40,995 bases of DNA from Sulfuritalea sp. (GTDB taxonomy: Bacteria; Pseudomonadota; Gammaproteobacteria; Burkholderiales; Rhodocyclaceae): positions 1-40,995 of the forward strand of contig JADJUP010000004.1 in the NCBI GenBank assembly GCA_016716965.1. The letters run 5' to 3'. The notes beneath the pieces are model-generated. The model did not search any database, had not been told where the DNA came from, and saw nothing but the letters and a program-made list of their open reading frames with translations. Below, one piece after another: positions 33,428 through 40,995 of this stretch (position 1 is the first letter of the stretch; each line of letters begins with the position of its first letter). The position numbers and the translations under genes are program-made.

Positions 33428-35802
33428 TTATGCCTGACTGGCCCGTGGCAGCCATGGCCGGAAGATTTCGTCGGCGTTGATCGGCGGTTGCGCCCGCGAG
33501 AACAGGTGGCCCTGGAACTTTTCGCAACCGAGCGCCAGCAGCGCGTCGAGCTGGGGCCGGGTCTCGACACCTTCGGCCAGGATGTCGAGCGCCAGGCTGC
33601 GGGCCAGGCCGATGATCGCGGTGACGATCGCGGCGTCTTCCGGGTCGTGCGTCAACTCGCGCACGAAGCCCTGGTCGACCTTCAGCTTGTGCACCGGGAA
33701 GCGCTTGAGGTAAGCGAGGCTCGAATAGCCGGTGCCGAAATCGTCGATCACCAGCCCCACGCCCATCGCCGCAATCTCCTGCAGGCGCGCCTGGGTCTCC
33801 TCGATGTCGTGCATCAGGGTGCTCTCGGTGATTTCCAGTTCCAGCAGCGCGCCGGCTGCCCGGTGTCGGCCAGGATGCGGCGCAGGGTGCCGACCAGGTC
33901 CTTCTGGCGGAACTGGCGCGGTGAAAGGTTGACCGGACACCGGCAGCAGGGGCCGCCCGTGCTGCTGCCAAAGCCGGTTCTGGCGCAGCGCCGCGCCAAC
34001 ACCCATTCGCCGACCGGCACGATGAGGCCGGTCTCCTCGGCAATGGGAACGAAATCGGCCGGCGCGATCAATCCGTTTTCGGCATCCTTCCAGCGCGCCA
34101 GGGCTTCCATGCCGCACACGGCGCGGCGCGGCCAGTCGATCAGCGGCTGGTAGTGCAGCAGCACCGCGCCGCTGTCGATGGCGTGGCGCAGGCGGCTCTC
34201 CAGCTTGAAGAAGTGCGCCGCCTGCTCGTTCATCTTGCGCGCGAAGAACTGGTAGTTGTTCCGTCCGGCGGCCTTGGCGTGGTACATCGCGGTGTCGGCG
34301 TTCTTCATCAGCGCGAACACTTCGTCGCCGTCGTCCGGGTAGATGCTGATGCCGATCGAGGGCGTGGCACGCAAGGGGTGGCCGCCGATGTTCACTTCAG
34401 GCGAGAGGGCATCGAGGATCTTTTCCGCGACCTGCCACGTCATCGGACGAGCTTGCTTCATGCAGCACGATCACGAACTCGTCGCCGCCCAGGCGCGATA
34501 CCGTGTCGACCGCCCGCACCACGCTGGTCAGTCGCGCCGCGACGTACTTCAGCAGCTCGTCGCCGATGGCATGGCCCAGCGTGTCATTCACCGACTTGAA
34601 GCGATCGAGGTCGAGGAACATCACCGCGACGCGGTTGCGGCTGCGCTGCGCCTTGGCCAGCGCCTGTTCCAGCCGGTCGTGCAGCAGCGCGCGGTTGGGC
34701 AACCCGGTCAGGCTGTCGTGGTGGGCCACCTGCCAGATGCGCTGCTCGGCCTGCATGCGCTCGAAGACTTCCTCCTGCAACTGCGTGTTCGCGCTGGCGA
34801 GGTCGGCGGGGCGCTCGACCACGCGCTGTTCGAGTTCCTCGTGGGCACGCAGCAGGGCCTCGTAGTCCTCCTCGCCAGAAAAAACACCCGCGTCGAGCGC
34901 CCGGCAAGTTCCTCCGCCTCGTAGCCGAAGATCTCGGCCAAGCGCCGGTTGCAGCGCCTCACCATGCGGTCGCTGGCGAACAGGATGCCCACCGCTTTCG
35001 CGTTGTCGAAGATGATCTGCTGCTCGTCGTAGGCCGCGGCGCCCGCCTCCGCCTCGCGTCGCAGAACTCCTCGGTCAGCCAGACCGAAACCGGCATGCAG
35101 GGTGGTCGCATCGAAACGCTGCCGCTGACCCGCAGCCACGACAATCCCGGCCGTCACTGCGCCGGTGCAGCTGCTCGCGGTGATGGACCTGCCCGGCGGC
35201 GAACTCGGCATAGACCTGCTGGCCGATGCGCTCGTATTCCTCGTCGCTGTCAAACAGCACCCGCGCCGAGCTCCCCACCAGCGAGCCCGCCTCGAGGTCG
35301 AACAATTCCTCGAAGCGCCGGTTGCAGCGCACGAACTCGCGGTTGCGCACCACGGCAATGCCGATCGAGGCGGTATCGAGGATCGCCGTCAGCTCCCGCG
35401 TGCTGCGTTCCAGCGCCTCGAGCATGCGGTGATCATCGGTCATGTCCTCGATGATCCACAGCGCGTGCCGTCGCGCGGCCGCTCGGGATCGACCGCCTTG
35501 GCGGACACACGGCACCAGAACAGGCTGCCGTCGCGGCGCTTGAGCTGGGTTTCGGCGCGGAAGGACTTGCCCTCGGGCAACACCGGCCCCGCCACGCGGC
35601 CGAGCGCGGAATATGCCTCGTCGTCCGCATACAGGATCAGCGCCGACTGGCCGAGGAACTCGTCCAGTTCATAGCCGAACATCCCGGCGCACAGGCGGTT
35701 GGCCTGCGTCAGCCGCCGATGTTTGGTGAACAGGATGCCGACCGTCGCGTTCTCGAAGATCGCGTTGAGTTCGAGGACGGCCTTTTTCGGCGCCTGCACC
35801 AT
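33428..35802 (-). pseudogene. PAS-PAS-PAS-GGDEF-EAL cyclic-di-GMP protein, several frameshifts
   Basis: Fragments in all three minus frames line up into one protein of about 790 residues. PAS 1 starts MVQAPKKAVLELNAIFENAT. PAS 2 has ILDTASIGIAVVRNREFVRC. PAS 3 has AVGILFASDRMVRRCNRRLA. The GGDEF domain reads HHDSLTGLPNRALLHDRLEQ, then FLDLDRFKSVNDTLGH, then RAVDTVSRLGGDEF, with the active site and an RxxD inhibitory site five residues before it. The EAL domain has GMEALARW, LELEITESTLM, DDFGTGYSSLAYLKRF and KVDQGFV. Breaks lie near 35485, 35160, 34890, 34450, 33985 and 33855. Such proteins make and/or degrade c-di-GMP. Intact motifs throughout suggest assembly error rather than decay. Confidence 0.82.
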
Positions 35803-35816
35803 CTTTCGACCGCCCC

Positions 35817-36695
35817 TCAGTCCGTACGCCGGCCCGTCGCGACCTCGAGCACGGGCAGCAGCGAAGAGGTATCGCGGGCTCCCCAGCCCTGCGCCATCAA
35901 TGCATTGAGCTGCCAGACCGCCGCCGCCACCGGCGGCGGCGCGCCGATGCGTGGCCTCGTCCATCAGCAGCGCGTAGTCCTTGTGGTGCAGCCGCGCTTC
36001 GACGCCGGCCGCGAAATTGCGGTCCCGCCATGCGCGCGCCGAAGACCTCCAGCGCGCGTGAGCCGGCCGGAACCGCCCAGCATCGCCTCGCGCACCAGCC
36101 TGAAATCAAGCCCGGCCGCGGCGTCGCTGCCGTAGCGGCTTCGGCACAGGCCTGGATCAGGTTGACCAGGATCATCTGGTTGCAGGCCCAGCCACCTGGC
36201 CGGCACCGGCCTCGCCGATGCCGCACCGCGCTCTTGCCCAGCACCGCAAAAATCGGCGCCGGGCGCGGCGCGAGTTCCCCGCGCCGCCCCTATGATAGCC
36301 AGCGTGGCATTGCGTGCGCCGACGCGCCGCCGCCCGACACCGGTGCATCGACGAACTCGACGCCGATTCCCGACGGCGTGTTCCCGCCCCGCGATCGCGC
36401 GCGCCGCGCCCGGTGCAATGGTGGAAAAATCAGATGGATCGCGCCCGGCGCAAGGCCGACCGTGAGGCGCGTCGGCCAAAGCCGCCACATCGGCGCTGCC
36501 GGTGACGTTGGTGCAGACGATCTCGCTGCCCATCGCCAGATCATGCACCGAGCCGCAACGCAGCGCACCCAGGGCGACCAAAGTCGGCGCTGGCGGCACG
36601 GCGGCTCCAGACGCAGCACATGCCCGGCCTTGATGAGGTGTTCGGCCATGGGCCGCCCCATGGTGCCGAAGCCAATGAAGCCAATGTTTGGCCAT
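35817..36695 (-). pseudogene. Beta-hydroxyacid dehydrogenase (3-hydroxyisobutyrate dehydrogenase family), copy 1, frameshifted
   Basis: The sense can be followed across frames: ATG 36695, then N-I-G-F-I-G-F-G-T-M-G-R-P-M-A-E-H (Rossmann start), CTNVTGSADVAALAD, F-V-D-A-P-V-S-G-G, ACNQMILVNLIQACAEA and RLHHKDYALLMDEATH, with a C-terminus ending E-V-A-T-G-R-R-T-D. Members reduce or oxidise small beta-hydroxy acids (hydroxyisobutyrate, tartronate semialdehyde, glyoxylate) with NAD(P). At least five indels are needed. Where relatives have the catalytic Lys before A-C-N-Q, the bases here suggest Trp or Gly, but an indel falls at the same spot. Repeat copy I lies inside the gene. Confidence 0.75.
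36580..36602 (+). repeat. 23-bp dispersed repeat, copy I (coding)
   Basis: It reads AAAGTCGGCGCTGGCG, then GC, then ACGGC. The host gene, on the minus strand, translates it A-V-P-P-A-P-T-L. Confidence 0.8.
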
Positions 36696-37567
36696 GCGAC
36701 ACATTCCCGCGCTGCTCATCTTCTCCAGCAGTTGCAGGGCGGTGATCGAATCGTTCTCGCCCATGCCGCTGCCGACGATGGCATTGAAGGCTTGCGCCGT
36801 GGCCGCCGCCGAAGGCAGCATGAGGCCCATGCGGTGCGCTTCCATGACGATGCGCAAGTCCTTCTGGTGCATCCAGGCCTTGAAGCCGGGCTTGAAGTTG
36901 CGGTCGAGCATGCGCTGGCCGTGGTTCTCCAGGATTTTGAGTAGGCGAAGCCGCCGAGCAGGGCCTCGCGCACCTTGGCCGCGTCAACCCCGCTCTTCGC
37001 CGCGAAGTTGAAGGCCTCTGCCACCGCCATCACGACGCCGACCCCGGTGAGTATCTGGTTGCAGGCCTTGGCCACATCGCCCGCGCCGAACCGCCGATCA
37101 ATGTCACCGACTTGCCCATCTTTTCGAGCAGCGGCTTGACCTTCTCGAAGGCCGCCGCGTGCCGCCGACCATGATGGTCAGCGCCGCATTGATCGCGCCC
37201 GTCGCCACCGGAAACCGGGGCGTCGACGAACGCGATGCCCTTTCTCCAGGCGCTGCCGATGTTGCGCGCCGCTTGGGGTTGATGGTGGACATGTCGACCA
37301 CGATCAGCCCGGGCTTGCCGGCGGCCGCGAGGCCATCGGCGCCGAGGCGAACGTTTTCGACATCCGGCGCGTCGGCCACCATGGTGATCACGACATCTGC
37401 ATTCGCCGCCACCTGTGCCGGCGTCGCGTAAGTCTTGGCATTGACGTTCGCAAACAGCGCCAGCGACTCGGGCGGCGCGCCCACAGGTGCAGCCTGTGGC
37501 CGGCCTTTTCAGGTGCAGCGCCATCGGGCGGCCCATCAGGCCCAAGCCCCATGAATCCGACATTCAT
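36696..37567 (-). pseudogene. Beta-hydroxyacid dehydrogenase, copy 2, frameshifted
   Basis: ATG 37567 follows GGAGG at a good distance and gives M-N-V-G-F-M-G-L-G, then L-M-G-R-P-M-A-L-H-L. Further on are TYATPAQVAANADVVITMVA, VVDMSTINPK, IAFVDAPVSGG, AKACNQILTGVGVVMAVAEA (catalytic Lys present) and GFKAWMHQKDLRIVMEAHRM. At least four indels break the frame. The C-terminus (LQLLEKMSSAG) runs straight into the start of copy 1 with no clear stop between, so either a stop was lost to an indel or the two were read as a fusion. The two copies are diverged, not a recent duplication. Confidence 0.75.
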
Positions 37568-37570
37568 TTC

Positions 37571-37601
37571 TTTTCCTCCGAGACGGCTTGACGGAGGAAA
37601 A
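37571..37601. repeat. Inverted repeat over the ribosome-binding site of copy 2
   Basis: TTTTCCTCCG (37571-37580) and CGGAGGAAAA (37592-37601) are perfect inverted arms with an 11-base loop. On the minus strand the 3' arm contains the GGAGG that lies just before the dehydrogenase ATG at 37567. Confidence 0.75.
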
Positions 37602-37627
37602 ACGGAGGGCGGTTGTCCGCCACCGGG

Positions 37628-37660
37628 CCCCCCCCCCCCCCGGGGGGGGGGGGGGGGGGG
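37628..37660. repeat. C14-G19 homopolymer tract
   Basis: Fourteen C (37628-37641) are followed directly by nineteen G (37642-37660). It lies between the DUF4202 gene and the dehydrogenase gene. A palindromic tract of this kind is hard to replicate and to sequence and most likely marks a faulty or forced assembly join. Confidence 0.85.
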
Positions 37661-37694
37661 CCGTTTTCAAAACCGGGGCGGGGGTGTCTCGGTA

Positions 37695-38267
37695 TCAGTA
37701 GGGCACCAAGGGGCTCCGGCGAGTTTGATACCGCCGCCCGGTGGCGAAGGCGTGGCGCGATCCGACATCTTCCTCCAGGTCTTGCAAGATGATTTCGAGC
37801 CACTTCTCCTCGCTGTAGTCCGCGTGCTGGCCGGCGAAACCAAGTAGGTAATACTCGATAAAGACCAGGTCGGTGACATCCTCCATCATCTGCGTGTCCG
37901 GATTCAGCTTGAGCTGGCGCTTGCCGACCGCCATCATCACCCGGTCGATCATCTCCTGGTCGTAGCCGGCCTGCCGCATCAGCTCGCCCGCCGTCTCGGC
38001 GTGGAACCTGTAGAGCCCCGTGCGCCAGGCGGTAGCCCTCCTTGGTCATCGGCTGGCTGTTGCGCGGCACCGTCCAGCGCTTGATGTGCTGGGCGCGCAC
38101 GGCAAGCCGCCTCGCCGCTGGCATCCGGCGCGTAACGGCCGATCATGTCCGGCATGCGCCTGGCGTAGAAGCAGCTCTTGGGCTGGCCTTCGTCCTGGTT
38201 CGGATCTTCGGCGTTGGCCGCGTCGAAAAGGCGATGGCCCGCTCAAAACGGACCGGGTCCTGATCAT
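37695..38267 (-). pseudogene. DUF4202-family protein, frameshifted
   Basis: Start ATG 38267 follows AGGAGG closely. Across frames the sense is D-P-V-R-F-E-R-A-I-A-F, then A-N-A-E-D-P-N-Q-D, then RMPDMIGRYAPDAS, then the other-frame A-Q-H-I-K-R-W-T-V-P-R, then MRQAGYDQEMIDRVMMAVGK, then EDVTDLVFIEYYLLGFAGQH. This matches the DUF4202 family of about 190 residues, which has an HD-like arrangement of conserved residues (A-R-A-Q-H-I-x-R-W and E-D), but no established function that I know of. It was chosen from recalled family sequence; no search was run. The end near the C/G tract is disturbed. Confidence 0.7.
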
Positions 38268-38303
38268 GGACGTCCTCCTGTTTTCTTGTAATTGCAAAGC
38301 CCG

Positions 38304-38938
38304 CTATGGTACCCGCTGGGCGACCCGCCGGCTCAAGTAAACCTTCACCTCCTCGCTTCGCAGGTATTTCCACGGCAGGGGCAACAGGCCGGGCACGCGC
38401 TCCCAGTAGCGGCGGTAGGTGTCGCCGTGGATGGCGATCAGCTTCTTTTCCTCCAACCATGAACCGGCGACGAAATAGATCGTGATCGCCAGCGCCGAAA
38501 CCAGCATCGCCGCGTTCATATCGCGGGTCAGACGATGTGGGGCGGAAGCTGTACCAGGGATGGCGCACAAAGCGATGCGGGTCGACAGGCCCGGAACACG
38601 TCGGGTTCGATCGCCTTGTCGCCGCCCAGCACGCCGAGACCGAGAAATCGTTCATGGCGTAGGCCTGCGACGGCTCCATCGCACCGAACAGCGCGGCGGC
38701 AGCAAGGCCGTTAACCAGCGAGGCCAAGGCGCCGTTCGACCCACGGCTCCGCGCCCGGCGGTACGCTCAACCAGATCAGCGGCGGGATCGAGAGCAGCGC
38801 CACGCCGTTGAAGGCCAGCCGGTACCGGGGGTGAATCGGCCTACCGCGCCTACGCCGCCTTGACGACCCAGGCCGGCGAGCAGCGAATGCAGCAAGGCAT
38901 CGAGCGCAACCGATGGCCAGCGGCGGTTGGTCCATCAT
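38304..38938 (-). pseudogene. Membrane methyltransferase-like protein (isoprenylcysteine methyltransferase/NnrU-like), frameshifted
   Basis: The hydrophobic N-terminal part reads LAFNGVALLSIPPLIWLSV, then VNGLAAAALFGAMEPSQAY. The C-terminal half has HRFVRHPWY, then TRDMNAAMLVSALAITIYF, then GSWLEEKKLIAIHGDTYRRY and VPGLLPLPWKYL. The R-H-P-x-Y and E-E-x-x-L...Y-x-x-Y-x-x-x-V-P motifs are typical of the phospholipid/isoprenylcysteine methyltransferase superfamily, with S-adenosylmethionine bound near the C-terminus. Substrate unknown. At least three indels. The start is uncertain (38935 or 38938), close behind the argJ stop. Confidence 0.65.
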
Positions 38939-38948
38939 CGGCGCGCGC

Positions 38949-40168
38949 TCAACTCCGGTAGTCGGGCGTTGATCTTCACGCGTAATCGTAAGAAGTCGCG
39001 GGTCCACCGTGGCCGCCGCCATGCCGCGGCCGAGATCCACGCGCACCGTGATCTCGGCGTGCTTCATGATGCGCGAGCCGTCTCCCTCGCGGTAGCTGGC
39101 GGCCCGCCGTTCTCGAAAGCAGCACTTCCTCGCTGCCCGAACCCAACCAGACGCGCACCCGGCGGCGGCATGGTCGGTGATGCCGGCGTAGCCGATCGCG
39201 GCCAGTATCCGTCCGAGGATTGGGGTCGGAGGCGAAAGCCGTCTTCACCAGCACGGCGAATGGCCGATAGCATAGGCCCACCTGGCGGCATTCTTCCGCC
39301 GTGGCGCCAGCTCCTTTCACCGTGATGAACTTGGTCGCGCCCTCGCCGTCGCGCACGATGGCCTGTGCCAGTTCCTGTGCCACGGCTATCACCGCGTCGC
39401 GGGCACCGGCCAGTGCGGAACGCGGCATCGACCTCCAGTAAGGCCCGGTGGCAATGACGACGAAGGAGTCATGTGGTCGAGGTATCCGCCATCGACCGTG
39501 ATGCAGCTGAAGCTCTGGTCCGCCGCGTCTCGGCCGGTTGGGCCAACGGGCCGGCAGCAATGCTCGGCATCGGTGGCGACGAAGCCGAGCATGGTCGCCA
39601 TGTTGGGCCGGATCGTGCCGGCACCCTTGCTGATACCGGTGACGGTGATGGTCTTGCCGCCCAGCTCGATGCGGCGCAGCGGACGCCAGCCACGGTGTCC
39701 GGTGGTCATGATGGCCGCCGCGGCGTGCCCAGTGGTCTGTCGCGAGATCCGCCTGCGCGGCCGGCAAGCCGGCTATCAGCTTGTCCACCGGCAGGTGTTC
39801 CGAGATCCCACGCCGGTGGAGAACAGCAGCACCTCGCGCGGCGCGCAGCCGAACAAGCCGACCACCGCATCGCAGGTCGCGCGCCGCGACCATGCCCCTG
39901 CTCGCCGGTGGCGGCATTGGCGATACCGGTGTTGATCACCAGCGCACGCAGGCTGCCATCGCCCGCGGGTGCTCGCGGCAGACCGTCACCGGCGCCGCAG
40001 CAGCAGCGGTTCTGGGTGAGCACCCCCGCGGCGCAGTGTGCCAGCACCAGCTCGACCAGCGTCAGGTCGCGGCGATCCTTCTCGCGGATGCCGGCTTCAG
40101 CGGTGCCGAGCGCACGCCGGCGACGGGAACGGGGCTTCTGGGGCGGGGTGGCGTAGTTGACTGGGCAT
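38949..40168 (-). pseudogene. argJ: Glutamate N-acetyltransferase/amino-acid acetyltransferase ArgJ, frameshifted
   Basis: The pieces match ArgJ in order: start M-P-V-N-Y-A-T-P (after removing one A), LGTAEAGIREKDRRDLTLVE, GSLRALVINTGIANAATGEQ, EHLPVDKLIAGLPAAQADL, TVTGISKGAGTIRPNMATML with the autocleavage Thr in M-A-T-M-L, SFVVIATG, KFITVKGAGATAEECRQVG, and EITVRVDLGRGMAAATV with S-Y-D-Y near the end. ArgJ recycles the acetyl group between N-acetylornithine and glutamate in arginine synthesis. The full length would be about 405 residues. Many indels are needed. All active-site segments are intact, which argues for sequencing error. Confidence 0.88.
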
Positions 40169-40236
40169 GGTGGCGGCCTGCGGAGTGGGTTCAAAGGAAA
40201 GCAGACGGTTTAGCCGGAAACGCACTGCCAAGCATC

Positions 40237-40259
40237 AAAGTCGGCGCTGGAAGGACGGC
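40237..40259 (+). repeat. 23-bp dispersed repeat, copy J
   Basis: It reads AAAGTCGGCGCTGGAA, then GG, then ACGGC. It lies in the gap between argJ and vapC. It is one of the more diverged copies, but its length is the same. Confidence 0.7.
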
Positions 40260-40304
40260 GAATCCGGGCCGGAGATGCGGCCATCCGCGCGAAATCCCGC
40301 GGTC

Positions 40305-40721
40305 CTACCCGGCGCCGACGCGGGGGTCCAACCCAAGACGGCGCGCGGTCTTCTGCACAAAGCGCGCATCGAAGGTGGCGAGTCCGCTACCTGAACCGGA
40401 CTGGGCAAGGTGCAAAGGCGTCGGAGAAATCAGTCCCTGCCGATACCAGACCAGTGCCTGGCCGACGGCGGCGGCGCGGTCGACGGTCAGGTTCTCGACC
40501 GCAAGCATGTCTTCAGACTTACCGGCGGCGATATCGTCCGGCGGCATGCCGTAAGCGCCGCGCAGCACCCACTCCGAAGTTCCTCGATCACCGTCACCGG
40601 CACGAACAACCGGCTCCCTGACGACAGCAAGGACTGGGCGCGCTTTCTTTGCCTTGGTCGCCGCATCGGCATCGATTTCAACCGCGATGGACGTTAAGGA
40701 CGTTGGTGTCAGCGCGATCAC
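40305..40721 (-). pseudogene. VapC-like PIN-domain toxin, frameshifted
   Basis: The GTG at 40721 overlaps the antitoxin stop (GTGA). Frames combine to V-I-A-L-(D)-T-N-V-L, then KRAQSLLSSGSRLFVPVTVI, E-E-L, EWVLRGAYGMPPDDIAAG, VENLTVDRAAAVGQALVWYR, A-L-H-L-A-Q-S-G and LATFDARFVQKTARRLGLDP. The order D-T-N, E, D-A-x-H-L, T-F-D is that of PIN-domain ribonucleases of VapBC modules, about 135 residues. Three or four indels break it. As written it cannot make an active toxin. Confidence 0.8.
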
Positions 40722-40926
40722 GGCTTGCCCTGCTTCTTCGCCACCGCCAAACCCACAAGTCCTCGACCGCAGGAACTTGCCGCGACGCTGGACGCGATCG
40801 AACGGGACCGAGGCCGGCTTTGCTTCCCCGGCACTGGCGGGCGCACCAGAATCCTTCTCCATTCGGACGGCAAAGCTCGGCGGGCAGCACAACTTGCCGC
40901 TTGCCCGAAAGAATCATGGTGGTCAT
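40718..40926 (-). pseudogene. VapB/AbrB-type antitoxin, frameshifted
   Basis: The N-terminus MTTMILSGKRQVVLPAELCR is the start of a SpoVT/AbrB swapped-hairpin DNA-binding domain, as in VapB/MazE-like antitoxins. The C-terminus, in another frame, reads G-L-A-V-A-K-K-Q-G-K-P and stops at 40718-40720, overlapping the toxin GTG. Between them the frame shifts at least twice. The intact form would be about 75-80 residues, repress its own promoter and block the PIN toxin. Confidence 0.75.
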
Positions 40927-40995
40927 GGCCGCCTCCCGCTGAACGAACCGTGTCAGTATAGGCCAAACACCGCTACGGTTCAACGGCGTTCAACG

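Noticed and set aside
36248..36265. Possible eleventh copy of the 23-bp repeat (AAAATCGGCGCCGGGCG).
   Set aside because: It lacks the ACGGC end at the right distance and differs within the core. It may be a decayed copy, but is not counted.

Overview
The window looks like a GC-rich betaproteobacterial chromosome. A Rhodocyclales or Accumulibacter-like organism is the best guess. The reasons are a phasin (polyhydroxyalkanoate granules), an LPS biogenesis operon (kdsD-kdsC-lptC-lptA), ispB, argH and argJ with betaproteobacterial-looking sequences, a type IV prepilin-like gene behind a sigma54-type promoter, and many signalling genes. The placement is inferred from gene content only.

Layout. 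1-2.2 kb: a frameshifted glycosyltransferase, a VCBS-type remnant and a HigBA-like toxin-antitoxin pair whose toxin carries an in-frame TGA. 2.3-5.4 kb: type I secretion adaptor and ABC exporter (minus strand). 5.6-12.6 kb: a surface and polysaccharide region with a secreted Pro/Ala-rich protein (two apparent frameshifts), a WecA/MraY-like sugar-phosphate transferase, an O-antigen ligase-like protein with a TPR-like tail, and an outer-membrane beta-barrel. 12.6-15.5 kb: a lipoprotein hydrolase, a FecR-domain protein, tRNA-Pro(CGG) and ispB. 15.7-19.4 kb: a tight unit of argH, a Ser/Thr kinase fused to a cyclic-nucleotide-binding domain, and a fructosamine-kinase-like gene. 19.4-24.2 kb: grxD, msrQ, apaG, a membrane adenylate cyclase and an orphan sensor kinase. 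24.3-31.7 kb: prepilin, Kef-type antiporter, the LPS/Lpt operon ending in an enoyl-CoA hydratase, and the phasin. 31.8-40.9 kb: all minus strand and nearly every gene frameshifted: aminotransferase, FKBP isomerase, PAS-GGDEF-EAL protein, two tandem beta-hydroxyacid dehydrogenases, a DUF4202 protein, a membrane methyltransferase, argJ and a VapBC module.

Two things stand out. First, a 23-bp dispersed repeat (AAAGTCGGCGCYGGCG, two variable bases, then ACGGC) occurs ten times in both orientations, always at the same length. Half the copies are intergenic and half lie inside genes, where four of five are read in the same frame as A-V-x-P-A-P-T. Second, a predicted cAMP-making cyclase lies about 3 kb from a Ser/Thr kinase with a cNMP-binding domain, which suggests a second-messenger-gated kinase pathway.

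The central 24 kb (about 7.5-31.6 kb) has intact reading frames. The last 9 kb has many one-base indels, several in short homopolymers, and a C14G19 tract. Consensus error near a contig end is the simplest explanation, so the broken genes there should not be read as true pseudogenes without checking.
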